DNA of 19,406 bases from JBBRYK01 sp038237665 (GTDB lineage Bacteria; Actinomycetota; Thermoleophilia; Gaiellales; Gaiellaceae): positions 1 through 19,406 of the forward strand of contig JBBRYK010000051.1 of NCBI GenBank assembly GCA_038237665.1, read 5' to 3'. The notes beneath the pieces are model-generated. The model was not told the origin of the DNA and ran no database searches. It saw only the letters and a list, made by a program, of their open reading frames with translations. This document shows positions 1 to 8,029 of the stretch, piece by piece. How positions within the stretch are numbered: position 1 is the first letter of the stretch; every line of letters begins with the position of its first letter. Both the position numbers and the translations under genes were made by a program.

Positions 1-161
1 AGCCTCCCTCCGCCCGAGTCCGAAAACGCCGACTCTACGGCTGCGACCCAACTCCGAAGCACCCTCGAACCCACCGGATGGATTTGCGCACCCGACAGGC
101 TCCGGAAGGAGACGCCATCGACGAGACGACTGCACCGGAGCTGACCGATAACGTGTAGTTG

Positions 162-764
162 ATGACGACTACGCAGTCAGCCGAAGGACATGTAGTCGAC
201 CGGCAGCGGTTCTTCGAGATCATGGCGTCGTTTCCGTCCGGCGTCGCAATCGTCACCACGCTGGACGGCGACGGAGTGCCCCGCGGGTTGACGACGACTG
301 CTGTGTCGAGCGTCTCCGCCGCTCCGCCGACGGTGCTCGTCTGTGTCGATCTCGGCTCGCGCACGCTGGCCGCACTCCGCGGACGCCGGCGGTTCGTGGT
401 CAACTTCATGGCCGAGAATCGAAGTCACCTGTGTCTGCTGTTCGCCTCGAAAGCCGAGGACAAGTTCGCCGGTATGGCCTGGAGTCCCACTCCCGACGGC
501 CTTCCGCTCCTCCACGACGACGTCCTCGCCTGGGCCGAATGCCAGACCATCCACGACATCGAGATCGGAGACCACGCCGTGCTCATCGCGCAGGTCGAGC
601 GCGGCGATATCCAGCCGGAGCAGACGGTCCCGCTGATGTACTACCGCCGGTCGTGGGGCGTGTGGACGCCGACGCAGGATCCGGGCGAGCCCGACCCGGA
701 GCGGCTCACCCATTCGATCGAAGTGAGCGCGCGCGACCTGCGCTGGCAGGGCGCGGAGATGTGA
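162..764 (+). CDS. Flavin reductase (HpaC-like, FMN-binding split barrel)
   Basis: Predicted NAD(P)H:flavin oxidoreductase of the flavin_reduct/HpaC family, about 200 residues, the usual length. Seen: an N-terminal FPSGVAIVTT stretch, then GLTTTAVSSVSAAPPTVLVCV, the typical FMN-binding segment, and a NFMAENRSHLCLLFA region before KFAGMAW. Such proteins supply reduced flavin to a partner monooxygenase. The obvious candidate here is the luciferase-like enzyme at 13257-14345, although the two lie at opposite ends of the cluster. I chose ATG at 162; an in-frame TTG sits immediately before it at 159. No strong ribosome-binding site is visible. Its stop ends one base from the stop of the convergent acyl-CoA dehydrogenase, leaving no room for a terminator between them. 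The shared cluster operator is not found upstream. Family assignment is firm; the partnership is inferred. Confidence 0.88.
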   Translation: MTTTQSAEGHVVDRQRFFEIMASFPSGVAIVTTLDGDGVPRGLTTTAVSSVSAAPPTVLVCVDLGSRTLAALRGRRRFVVNFMAENRSHLCLLFASKAEDKFAGMAWSPTPDGLPLLHDDVLAWAECQTIHDIEIGDHAVLIAQVERGDIQPEQTVPLMYYRRSWGVWTPTQDPGEPDPERLTHSIEVSARDLRWQGAEM

Positions 765-765
765 C

Positions 766-1962
766 TCAGAGCGTGTGCGCGAGGCCGAGGAGGAGCAGGT
801 CGCGCGTGAAGTCGCAGGACCAGCCCACCCAGGCATCGTTCAGGTAGCGGGCGGCCCGGTACTCGCCAGCGACCCCGTAGGCGCCGAGCACCTCCACGGC
901 GCGCTGCGCATTACGAATCGCGGCGTCGACGGCGACAACCTTCGCGGCCGGCGCCTTGCCGGCCGCCGCTTCCGATGGACCAGCGTCCGCGGCCACCGCA
1001 GCGTCCCAGACCGCGAGGCGCGCGGTCTGCACGTCGATCGCCCCCTCGGCGAGCCGCAGCGCGACCGTCTGGTGCTCGGCGATCGGGACCCCCCAGCTCC
1101 GCCGCTGCCGCGCGTAGTCGACCGCGTACTCGTGCGCGGCCCGCGCGAGACCCACGAAGCAGGCCGCGAGACAGACGGCGATCTCCGGCGAGCCGGCGAA
1201 GACGAGGCCTGCCTGTCCGACACCTCCGACGACGTCGCCGTTGTCCACCCGGACACCGTCCAGCACAAGCTCGGCATGGGTAGCCGTGTGCCAACCCGAG
1301 AGCCGCGTGGGCGCACCGAAGGAGAGTCCCGGCGCGTCGGCCGACACGCGGAACATCGTCATCGCCTCGGCCGGCGGCACGTCGAAGGCGGTTCGAGCCA
1401 TCACGAAATATTCGTCGGCGATGCCGGCGTTGGTGACGAACGCCGATTTCGTTCCGTCCAGCCGCCACCCGCCGCCGTCCGGCCGCGCCGTGGTCTGGAC
1501 GCCGACCGAAGGATCGGCGTGCGGATAAAAGAGATCCGAACCGGCGCGGTCCGGCTCGCTGAGCGCGCCGCTGAGGAGAACCGGAGCGCCGCTTCGGATC
1601 GGCGCGAGCCACTCCTCCCGCTGTGCGGCGGTCCCGTTGCGGGCGATCAGCTGCGCCATCGTTGCCGTCAGGCTGAAGTAGCTCGCCGCGGCGGCGACGT
1701 CGACGGCGCCGAGCTCCTCGAAGACGAGCACCGCGTCGATACAGCTGCTCCCGGCGCCGCCGTCCGCCTCCGGAACCAGCAGCTGCTGGAAGCCGAGCCC
1801 GCACCAGTCCGCGTAGACATCGCGGAGGAGGGGCCACGGGGGAATCCGGGCTTCCGACGCGTAGATCCGCTCGACCGCCGGCCCGAGCCTGTCACGCGCG
1901 AACTCGCGGGCCGTCTCCCTCAGCGCGAGCTGCTCCTCCGTGGGCGTCAGGTCGATCGTCAC
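766..1962 (-). CDS. Acyl-CoA dehydrogenase family protein
   Basis: A 398-residue FAD flavoprotein of the acyl-CoA dehydrogenase family, which oxidises acyl-CoA thioesters at the alpha-beta bond. Seen: an N-terminal helical domain opening with LTPTEEQLALRETAREFARD, a middle beta domain (GTKSAFVTNAG region), and a C-terminal helical domain with YARQRRSWGVPIAEHQTVALRLAE, the classic family signature. The GTG start at 1962 overlaps the upstream reductase stop as GTGA, so translation is probably coupled. It is the last gene of the five-gene operon. Odd: at the C-terminus, where many family members have the catalytic glutamate in an EGT motif, I align a CDFT motif, so the base may be aspartate or lie elsewhere. 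Substrate unknown; a CoA-ester late in the pathway is plausible, though no CoA ligase is present in the window. Confidence 0.9.
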   Translation of the reverse strand: MTIDLTPTEEQLALRETAREFARDRLGPAVERIYASEARIPPWPLLRDVYADWCGLGFQQLLVPEADGGAGSSCIDAVLVFEELGAVDVAAAASYFSLTATMAQLIARNGTAAQREEWLAPIRSGAPVLLSGALSEPDRAGSDLFYPHADPSVGVQTTARPDGGGWRLDGTKSAFVTNAGIADEYFVMARTAFDVPPAEAMTMFRVSADAPGLSFGAPTRLSGWHTATHAELVLDGVRVDNGDVVGGVGQAGLVFAGSPEIAVCLAACFVGLARAAHEYAVDYARQRRSWGVPIAEHQTVALRLAEGAIDVQTARLAVWDAAVAADAGPSEAAAGKAPAAKVVAVDAAIRNAQRAVEVLGAYGVAGEYRAARYLNDAWVGWSCDFTRDLLLLGLAHTL

Positions 1963-3938
1963 AGCGCCCTTCCCGCCAGCTCGCCCTCGTAGATCGCGAT
2001 CGCGACGTGCCGGGGGGCGACGCAGTCGCCGACGGCGTGCACCTCGAAGCCGAACCCCTCGAGCCGGATCCCGAGACCGGTCGACGCGCGCTTGTTACCG
2101 ACGATGACGACGGCGTCGACCTCCACCAGAGCATGCATCGTGCGGTCGAACACGTTGAGGATCGTGACCTCCCCGGCCGCGGCGGCGACGATCGTCGATT
2201 CGGGCACCCGCCGGACGCCGGCCAGCGCGAGCCGGGGCAGCATGACCGCGAGTGACGCCGGGTCAAGCCCGAACGGGACGGTCGGCGCGGACGCGACCCA
2301 GTGCACCTCGTTGCCGCGCAGCGCGAGCGCCTCGGCGATCGTCGCCCCCTCGCCGCGCACTCCGCGATCCAGCATCACGACCCGCCCATCCGCGGGACCT
2401 CCCCCGCGCAGCACCTCCCACTCGTCGAGCACAGGCATGCCGTCCGCCGGGAAGGGCGTCACGCCGGGGCCGGAGCCTGTTGCCACGACAACCGCGTCCG
2501 GCTCCTCCGCCGCAACAGCGTCGGCCGTGACCTCGTTGCCGAGCCTCACGTGGACGCCGAGCGCGGCGACACGCCGGCCGAGGGCGACGACGATCTCGCC
2601 CCACTCCTCGTGATGCGGCACCGCCGCCGCCAGTGCCACCTGGCCGCCGAGCGCGGCGGAGCGCTCGATCAGTACGACACGGTGCCCGCGCTCGGCGGCG
2701 ACCTCCGCCGCCTTCAGCCCTGCCGGCCCACCACCCACAACGATCACCGACCGCGCGGCAGCGGCGGGCCGAAGCGTCGTCCGGCCCAGGTCCTTCTCCC
2801 GGCCCGCCGCCGGGTTGTGCACGCACGAGATCGGCAGGTCGCGGATCAGCCTGCCGACGCACTCCTGGTTGCAGTGGACACACGGGCGGATCTCGTCGAC
2901 ACGACCCTCGGCGACCTTGCGGGGCCACTCGGCGTCGGCAAGCAACTGCCGAGCCATCCCGATCAGGTCGGCCGCTTCGCGTTCGAGCAGATCGGACGCG
3001 TGTCCAGGACTGACGATGCGGCCGAACGCGATCGTGGGCAGCCCCGTTGCCCGGCGGGCGGCTGCGGTCGCCGCGTCTGCGTATCCCTCCGGTACGCCCT
3101 CGGGCGCCACCTGGAACTCGACGCTCGTCCACGTCCCCATGTCGGCCGACAGGTAGTCGACGAGGCCCGTGGCGGCGATCGCGGCCGCGAGCGCGATCCC
3201 CTCGTCGAGGCCGTACCCGCCGACGAGCTTCTCGTCGAGGCAGAAGCGGATCCCCAGCGGCACATCGCCGATCTCGCCCCGGACGCCCGCGAGGGTCTCG
3301 ACGACGAACCGGAGACGATTCTCCTCGGAGCCGTGGCCGTACTCGTCGCTGCGGTGGTTGTAGAACGGCGAGAGGAACATGCGCAGCAGGCCGTCGTGGC
3401 CGACCTTGAGCTCGACACCGTCGAAGCCGGCCTCGACCGCGTGTGCGGCAGAGCGCGCGTACGCCCGCTGCGCTTCCGCCACCTCGGCCTGTGTCATCTC
3501 CTTCGGGATCTCCCCGACCGCCGGATCCGCGACCGGTGAGGGGCCCCACTGGGGAAGCATCGTGTCGGCCGTGAACGCCTCCGCCCCGTGGTGGGTGAGT
3601 TGAGCGAAGAACCGCGTACCGTGGGAGTGCACCGCGTCGATCGTCTCGCGCCAGGCGAGTGACCCTTCGCGGTCGGCGAGCACGCACTTGCCGTGACCTC
3701 CGGTCGGGTGGACGACCTGGCTCTCGGTGACGATCAGACCTACGCCGCCCCGGGCTCGCTCCTCGTAGTAGTAACGGTGCCGGTCAGAGGGTCGCTGCCC
3801 CTCGGCATACATCGTCACGTGCGGCAGCAGAACGAGCCGGTTCGGCAGCTCTACGCCCCGCAGCGTGAACGGCTCGAACAGCCGGGGGAAGCCGCCGGCG
3901 ATACCCACGGCTTCCCCCGTGCTGCCTGCAGTGATCAC
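1959..3938 (-). CDS. Old-yellow-enzyme/2,4-dienoyl-CoA-reductase-type FMN/4Fe-4S/FAD oxidoreductase
   Basis: A 659-residue NADH:flavin oxidoreductase. Seen in order: an FMN-binding TIM barrel (about 15-350) starting with LFEPFTLRGVELPNRLV; a four-cysteine cluster motif at C353, C356, C360 and C372 (CxxCxxxCx11C) for a 4Fe-4S centre; and a C-terminal FAD/NAD(P) part with VVGGGPAGLKAAE near 401-412. This is the architecture of 2,4-dienoyl-CoA reductase and trimethylamine dehydrogenase, enzymes that reduce or oxidise conjugated or amine substrates. The GTG start at 3938 is chosen because it overlaps the preceding stop as GTGA and precedes the conserved barrel by about 15 residues; a longer frame to 4127 would only read through the neighbour. 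Odd: the usual HxxHG substrate-site motif reads K178-V-G-H181-D, so the first histidine is lysine. Likely role: reducing a C=C bond made by the upstream enzymes (inference). Confidence 0.9.
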   Translation of the reverse strand: MITAGSTGEAVGIAGGFPRLFEPFTLRGVELPNRLVLLPHVTMYAEGQRPSDRHRYYYEERARGGVGLIVTESQVVHPTGGHGKCVLADREGSLAWRETIDAVHSHGTRFFAQLTHHGAEAFTADTMLPQWGPSPVADPAVGEIPKEMTQAEVAEAQRAYARSAAHAVEAGFDGVELKVGHDGLLRMFLSPFYNHRSDEYGHGSEENRLRFVVETLAGVRGEIGDVPLGIRFCLDEKLVGGYGLDEGIALAAAIAATGLVDYLSADMGTWTSVEFQVAPEGVPEGYADAATAAARRATGLPTIAFGRIVSPGHASDLLEREAADLIGMARQLLADAEWPRKVAEGRVDEIRPCVHCNQECVGRLIRDLPISCVHNPAAGREKDLGRTTLRPAAAARSVIVVGGGPAGLKAAEVAAERGHRVVLIERSAALGGQVALAAAVPHHEEWGEIVVALGRRVAALGVHVRLGNEVTADAVAAEEPDAVVVATGSGPGVTPFPADGMPVLDEWEVLRGGGPADGRVVMLDRGVRGEGATIAEALALRGNEVHWVASAPTVPFGLDPASLAVMLPRLALAGVRRVPESTIVAAAAGEVTILNVFDRTMHALVEVDAVVIVGNKRASTGLGIRLEGFGFEVHAVGDCVAPRHVAIAIYEGELAGRAL

Positions 3939-4993
3939 CCCGCTGCGATGGCCCCGACGGCCTGGAGTCCGCGTGCCGCGTTCGCACGGCCGACGAAGAA
4001 CTCGTCGTCGTTCTCGCTCGGCTGGATGCCGAGAGCGCGCATCGCCCCACGCATCTCGTCCATCTCGTGCTGCATCATCTTCATCACCGGCTGCCGCGTA
4101 AATCCACCGTTTCCGCCGACGAGCCACTGGTAGTACTTCTGCTGCGGCCAGTGGTACGTCCCGATCATCTGCGTCGGCATGAACTGCTTCTCGAAGACCA
4201 TCCGCACCGGCGTCAGGCGCCAGTAGACCTCCATCGCCTCGTCGAGGCGGTCATCGAGCAGAAGCTGGAAGTAATCGGTGCACATCGGATTCTCGGTGGA
4301 CTGGAACGACTCGTACGCCCCGGCGCCCGCAAACTGGAAGTTCGCGCCGTAGTTGGCGCGCAGCAGCGGCCACCAGCGCTCCCACGGAAACTGGATTACG
4401 AGCTTGTCCCCGAGCCGGTGGAAGGCCTCGTAGATGAAGCCCGGCTCGAGGATGCCGAGCTTGCACGCAACCGTGTTCGGAATCTCGGTCGCCAGCCGCT
4501 CGAGCACGTCGAGCGGCCAGCCGGCCGGATGGAAACGGCCGAAGTTGAACTTGAACGTCGCGTACAGGACGTAGTTCAGATCGGCCGCCTCGCAGAGCGC
4601 CTTCGTCTGCTCGAAGATCTCCTCGGGATCGTCGGGGTACCAGTTGAAGGGGTAGCCGATCAGCGCGCCGTGCCCGCCGATCCGCTCCATGTGCTTCGCC
4701 AGCTCGAGGTTCTCCTCGAACGAGTCGCGGATCAGCGTCGTCGACACGCCGAGGTCGCTTCCCGCCTCGTCGACGGCGATTTCGAGGAATCGCTTCGCCT
4801 CGTCCATCGTCACGCCGGCCTCGCAGGTGCAGAGCGTGCTGACGAAGCCGTGGGCGATCGCCTGCCTGATATCGAGCCGGATACCCTCCTCGTCGAGCTC
4901 CGCCAGCGTCGGGTCGAACGAGGGGAACGTGCAGTTCTCGATGCCGCGCAGGTGCTCGCGCGCCCACGCCTTCCGGTCGGAGATGGTGCTCAT
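3935..4993 (-). CDS. Dihydrodipicolinate synthase (DapA)-family lyase/aldolase
   Basis: A 352-residue member of the DHDPS/N-acetylneuraminate lyase superfamily of TIM-barrel Schiff-base lyases, longer than the usual ~300. Seen: an N-terminal TFPSFDPTLAELDEEGIRLD segment, the barrel, and VACKLGI where K178 is the expected Schiff-base lysine. The tyrosine-bearing YNxP motif of true DHDPS is replaced by YATFKFNFG, so lysine biosynthesis is unlikely. Relatives in catabolic clusters carry out retro-aldol or hydratase-aldolase steps on 2-oxo acids. The ATG start at 4993 overlaps the UbiD stop as ATGA. The C-terminus overlaps the reductase start. Expected role: carbon-carbon cleavage or hydration of a pathway intermediate; substrate unknown. 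Confidence 0.82.
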   Translation of the reverse strand: MSTISDRKAWAREHLRGIENCTFPSFDPTLAELDEEGIRLDIRQAIAHGFVSTLCTCEAGVTMDEAKRFLEIAVDEAGSDLGVSTTLIRDSFEENLELAKHMERIGGHGALIGYPFNWYPDDPEEIFEQTKALCEAADLNYVLYATFKFNFGRFHPAGWPLDVLERLATEIPNTVACKLGILEPGFIYEAFHRLGDKLVIQFPWERWWPLLRANYGANFQFAGAGAYESFQSTENPMCTDYFQLLLDDRLDEAMEVYWRLTPVRMVFEKQFMPTQMIGTYHWPQQKYYQWLVGGNGGFTRQPVMKMMQHEMDEMRGAMRALGIQPSENDDEFFVGRANAARGLQAVGAIAAG

Positions 4994-6612
4994 GTCGTGG
5001 CCTCCACTTTCGTCTTGATTCGCTCGATCGCGTCGAGCTCCCACTGCCGCGGCTCACTCCGCGGCTCCCATTCCGTGCGCCGTTCCGGCACCTTGATCAG
5101 CGCGTCGATCAGCACCTGCTGACCGTAGGTCCGCCAACCGAGCGGCCCCGGCAGGCCCGAGGGGTCACCCCAGGCACAGAGCCCGTCCTTGATCACGATC
5201 GTGTCGGTGACCGGCTGGGCCCGGGTGCCGAGCGCCCAGATGACGTCACGCAGGTTGTACGGATCGATGTCTGGACCGACCGCGATGTAGTACTTGCTGC
5301 CGTTACCGATGTAGCCGTGCGGACACGCATAGACGGCGGTCAGCAACTGCTTCCCGTAGTGGGGCGACTTCTCGAGCCCGTCGATCTCAGTCTGGACGAC
5401 GAGTGTCTCGAGGTCGTACGAGACGATGTCGCGCACCTTGTAGCCGTTCGCGCGCAGGTAGTTGAGCGCCTCGACCTCGAAGAAGAGATCGGCGAACGCC
5501 GTGTGCGGCCCCTCGTGGTTGAAGCCGCTCGCCGACCAGGTGGTCATCCACATCGGGTTGCGCCGGTGGGTAATGCAGTTGATCTTGAAGACGGGCATCA
5601 GGTGGTTGCCGAGCAGGTGCCCCTGGTAGACGCCCTCGGCGTACTTGGGGACCAGGTAGTCCTCCGGTAGGAACTCGCCCTCGAGCACGAACTCGGCGTG
5701 CGCGGGCACCATCAGTCCCGGGATCGTCTCGGCCTCGACGACCTCGACCGGTTCCCCGTCGAACCCGCCGGCGACCGCGTACTCGTCGGCGCCGTCCTGC
5801 GGCCAGACGAGACCGCTGCGAACAGCCGCCACCGCCGAGATCGAGGGGGATGGGCACATCGCGTACGCGGCCGGCATCGGCTTGTCGAACCGCCTGAAGT
5901 TCTCGCGGTAGTACGTCCCGCCGTCGGAGGCGATCGAACCTTCGTAGATCATTGCGACGCACATGTGGCTCTTGCGCCGAGCCTCGGGAAGTGGACGGTC
6001 GGGGTCGCCGTCATCCCACTCGAAGAAGCCGCCCCGCCAGATGCCGAGGTCGTGCGTGTCCGTCTCCGGGTCGTGGATGATGAACGTACCGCCGCCGCAG
6101 GGGCTCCAGGGCACCGTCTCGAACTCGACCCAGTTTCGCGGCAGGTCGCGGTAGGCATCGACGTCGTGGATCACGACCTCCTTGCACGGCGCAGCGTCGC
6201 GATCGACCGTCACTGGCGGGAGCAGGTTGGATCTCAGCCGACCGAGCTTGTCCGCGAGCTCCTCCTTCGTCTCCACGCCGCAGAGCCGGAGCATGCGCTC
6301 GCGGGTCGACCACGGGTTGATCACGACCGGGATGTCGGGCCGGTTGTTGACGGGCTGCTCGACGACGCCGATCGGGAGGTTCGGAAGCGTGTGCAGGTAG
6401 CGGAGCGCGGCACGGAGCTCGGTCTCCATCTGCTTGCCGTTCGCGCCGGCGCAGTTGATCACGCGCAGATGCTCCTCGCGCAGGTCGGCGGGGACGGCAT
6501 CGACGATCGAGTCCGGATCCCCCGCCTTGATCGGCGTCGTGAAGCGGAAGAGGTTGCCTTCGCCCTCCTCGTCCGTCAACCAGTCACGAAAGGACTTCCA
6601 CGGGAACGGCAT
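4990..6612 (-). CDS. UbiD-family prenyl-FMN-dependent decarboxylase
   Basis: A 540-residue UbiD-family (de)carboxylase, which uses prenylated FMN to remove CO2 reversibly from aromatic, heteroaromatic or alpha,beta-unsaturated acids. Seen: MPFPWKSFRDWL at the N-terminus, a GGGTFIIHDPETDTHDLG motif near 173-190 (the family's nucleotide/flavin-binding strand), RENFRRFDKPMPAAYA near 236-251, and VPAHAEFVLEGE (302-313) with the conserved acidic residues. The ATG at 6612 is preferred over one at 6627 because GGAGG lies about 6 bases upstream of it. The gene overlaps the end of the ADC-family gene by 29 bases and the DapA-like gene by 4. The cofactor enzyme UbiX is encoded at 14350-14943 under the same promoter type. 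A catabolic role rather than ubiquinone synthesis is inferred from the context. Confidence 0.92.
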   Translation of the reverse strand: MPFPWKSFRDWLTDEEGEGNLFRFTTPIKAGDPDSIVDAVPADLREEHLRVINCAGANGKQMETELRAALRYLHTLPNLPIGVVEQPVNNRPDIPVVINPWSTRERMLRLCGVETKEELADKLGRLRSNLLPPVTVDRDAAPCKEVVIHDVDAYRDLPRNWVEFETVPWSPCGGGTFIIHDPETDTHDLGIWRGGFFEWDDGDPDRPLPEARRKSHMCVAMIYEGSIASDGGTYYRENFRRFDKPMPAAYAMCPSPSISAVAAVRSGLVWPQDGADEYAVAGGFDGEPVEVVEAETIPGLMVPAHAEFVLEGEFLPEDYLVPKYAEGVYQGHLLGNHLMPVFKINCITHRRNPMWMTTWSASGFNHEGPHTAFADLFFEVEALNYLRANGYKVRDIVSYDLETLVVQTEIDGLEKSPHYGKQLLTAVYACPHGYIGNGSKYYIAVGPDIDPYNLRDVIWALGTRAQPVTDTIVIKDGLCAWGDPSGLPGPLGWRTYGQQVLIDALIKVPERRTEWEPRSEPRQWELDAIERIKTKVEATT

Positions 6613-7453
6613 CCCCAGCCTCCGCATAGTTGTGGATCAGCTTCGTACCCTCGATCCGGAAGCCGACCGGGATGATGTAGGCACCGATGATCTCACGGGG
6701 GGCGATCGCCGTGTGCTCCTCGAAGAGCGACTCGTGATACCGGAGCTCGCCCCGGCCCGACCAGATCTCGCCGAACCTGATGTTGCTGCTCACGGTCTGG
6801 ATCAAGCGGTGTGCCACCGACTGCTCGATCCCGTCGACGTCGGCGCTCGGCATGTGGATCGTGTGGAAGAGATCGGTCCCGAACGGCTTCGGGAGCCCGT
6901 CCGGCTGGATCTGGTCCTCGACCTCGATCACCGCCGTGACGAGACGCTCGGCGTGGGCACCGCAGACTGCCGCATACCTCGATCCTGGCCCGCACGGCTG
7001 CATCGCCGGGTTGAGCGCGTGCAGGTGGCGATTGGTCGTGCCCATGCTGATCTCGCCGACCTTCTTCGGAAAGCCCATGAACCAGCCCCGCGCCAGGCTG
7101 AAGTCCTTGTCCACCCAGATATAGACCACCCGGTGGCCCTCGACGCCGCCGTAGGAGCAGCGGACGCCGATCAGGCATTCGGTGTAGAGGCACCGCTCCG
7201 GGTTGACGGCGAGCATGTCGTCGTGTCCCTGCCATAGGCCCTGCCAGTCGCCGAACCACACGTACGCGACGTCGGGTTCGTCCCGAGACGGCTCCAGCGG
7301 CTCGGGCAAGAGCTTCGCGATCTCGTCCGGATCGGTGCGGTACTGGATCGCGAACACGTCGACGGCGAAGTTCCACGGCGGCCCCCCCGCGATCTGCGCC
7401 CGGCCGTACGGCGAGAACGGGACGGCGTACCCCTTCATGTCTTCAAGGCTCAT
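6584..7453 (-). CDS. Acetoacetate decarboxylase (ADC)-family protein
   Basis: A 289-residue protein of the acetoacetate decarboxylase superfamily. Seen: YRTDPDEIAKLLPEPLEP near the N-terminus (typical of the fold), YTECLIGVRCSYGG at about 90-103, and GFPKKVGEI, where K130 or K131 matches the paired lysines of ADC, one forming the Schiff base with the substrate. Superfamily members include true decarboxylases and aldolase-dehydratases, so the reaction could be decarboxylation of a beta-keto acid or a dehydration/aldol step. The ATG at 7453 has a good GGAGGAAG ribosome-binding site. It is the first gene of the operon, about 45 bases downstream of the predicted transcription start of operator copy 1. 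Its end overlaps the UbiD start, so the two are probably made together. Confidence 0.86.
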   Translation of the reverse strand: MSLEDMKGYAVPFSPYGRAQIAGGPPWNFAVDVFAIQYRTDPDEIAKLLPEPLEPSRDEPDVAYVWFGDWQGLWQGHDDMLAVNPERCLYTECLIGVRCSYGGVEGHRVVYIWVDKDFSLARGWFMGFPKKVGEISMGTTNRHLHALNPAMQPCGPGSRYAAVCGAHAERLVTAVIEVEDQIQPDGLPKPFGTDLFHTIHMPSADVDGIEQSVAHRLIQTVSSNIRFGEIWSGRGELRYHESLFEEHTAIAPREIIGAYIIPVGFRIEGTKLIHNYAEAGDAVPVEVLS

Positions 7454-7501
7454 AGCACTCTTCCTCCACGAGATGGGCCCGGCTGGTCGGGACGATGCGA
7501 A

Positions 7502-7558
7502 CGATGATCCTGCCCCCGGACATAGCCGTCAATTGACGATTGGGGCGACAGCCATAAC
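7502..7558 (-). promoter_or_regulatory. Shared promoter/operator element, copy 1 (decarboxylase operon)
   Basis: Read on the minus strand: GTTATG (7558-7553), 20 bases, TTGACG as -35 (7532-7527), 17 bases, GATCAT as -10 (7509-7504), followed by CG. The predicted start lies near 7497, about 45 bases before the ADC ATG. The element begins 7 bases after the SnoaL stop. By hand count 39 of 57 ungapped positions equal copy 2 at 11601-11657. The conserved block upstream of -35 is where LysR-type activators usually bind. The promoter reading and regulator assignment are inference. Confidence 0.72.
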
Positions 7559-7564
7559 CGAGAT

Positions 7565-8029
7565 TCAAGCGAGCGGCAGCGAGGCCAGCCCGAGTTGGCG
7601 CATCTGGGTCGCGAGGTCGAAGTAGACGGTCTCGTTGGTCATCCGGTCGCCGTCGAAGCGGTAGACGACGCAGGCCCGCACGTCCATCCACCGCCCGGTC
7701 GGCGCGACGCCGACGAACTCACCGAGGTGCGTCCCGACCGACCGGCCCTCGACGACGACCGCGTCGTCGCAATGATGGACGCGCTCGACCACCAGCTCGA
7801 GGTCCGGAAAGGCGGCGGTGAGGTAAGCGAGGTGCGCCCGCACGTCAGTTGCGGTGGGGTGGGTGAGTGCCTGGCCGTCAGGCTTCAGGAACGAGAGCGG
7901 GACAACGTCGTAGGTCGCCTCCCCGTCGGCGAAGGCGGCAACGGCTCCGTCGAGATCGGCGCCGTGGATTTCGCAGTGGATGTGCTCCGCGACGATCGCC
8001 CAGCGCCGCGCACGCAGATCGTCGGTCAT
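7565..8029 (-). CDS. SnoaL-like / NTF2-fold protein
   Basis: A 154-residue protein of the SnoaL-like (polyketide cyclase/ester cyclase) NTF2 fold. Seen: an N-terminal helix, the YLTAAFPDLELVVERVHHCDD segment, and an ending with YRFDGDRMTNETVYFDLATQMRQLG, typical of the family's C-terminal strand and helix. The fold covers cyclases, isomerases, dehydratases and many proteins of unknown role, so no reaction can be assigned. The ATG at 8029 overlaps the permease stop as ATGA, making it the last gene of the transporter operon. Its presence with the importer suggests it acts early on the imported compound, but that is inference. Confidence 0.78.
   Translation of the reverse strand: MTDDLRARRWAIVAEHIHCEIHGADLDGAVAAFADGEATYDVVPLSFLKPDGQALTHPTATDVRAHLAYLTAAFPDLELVVERVHHCDDAVVVEGRSVGTHLGEFVGVAPTGRWMDVRACVVYRFDGDRMTNETVYFDLATQMRQLGLASLPLA

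Noticed and set aside
1..161. A gene or a shared operator at the left edge
   Set aside because: Short frames here have no recognisable sequence, and the GTTATG/TTGAC module is absent.
3939..4127. N-terminal extension of the OYE-type reductase to 4127
   Set aside because: It overlaps the DapA-like coding end in another frame and has no family match; the GTGA overlap start at 3938 fits better.
7528..7537. Perfect palindrome GTCAATTGAC as the core operator
   Set aside because: Only copy 1 has it; copies 2 and 3 do not keep the symmetry.
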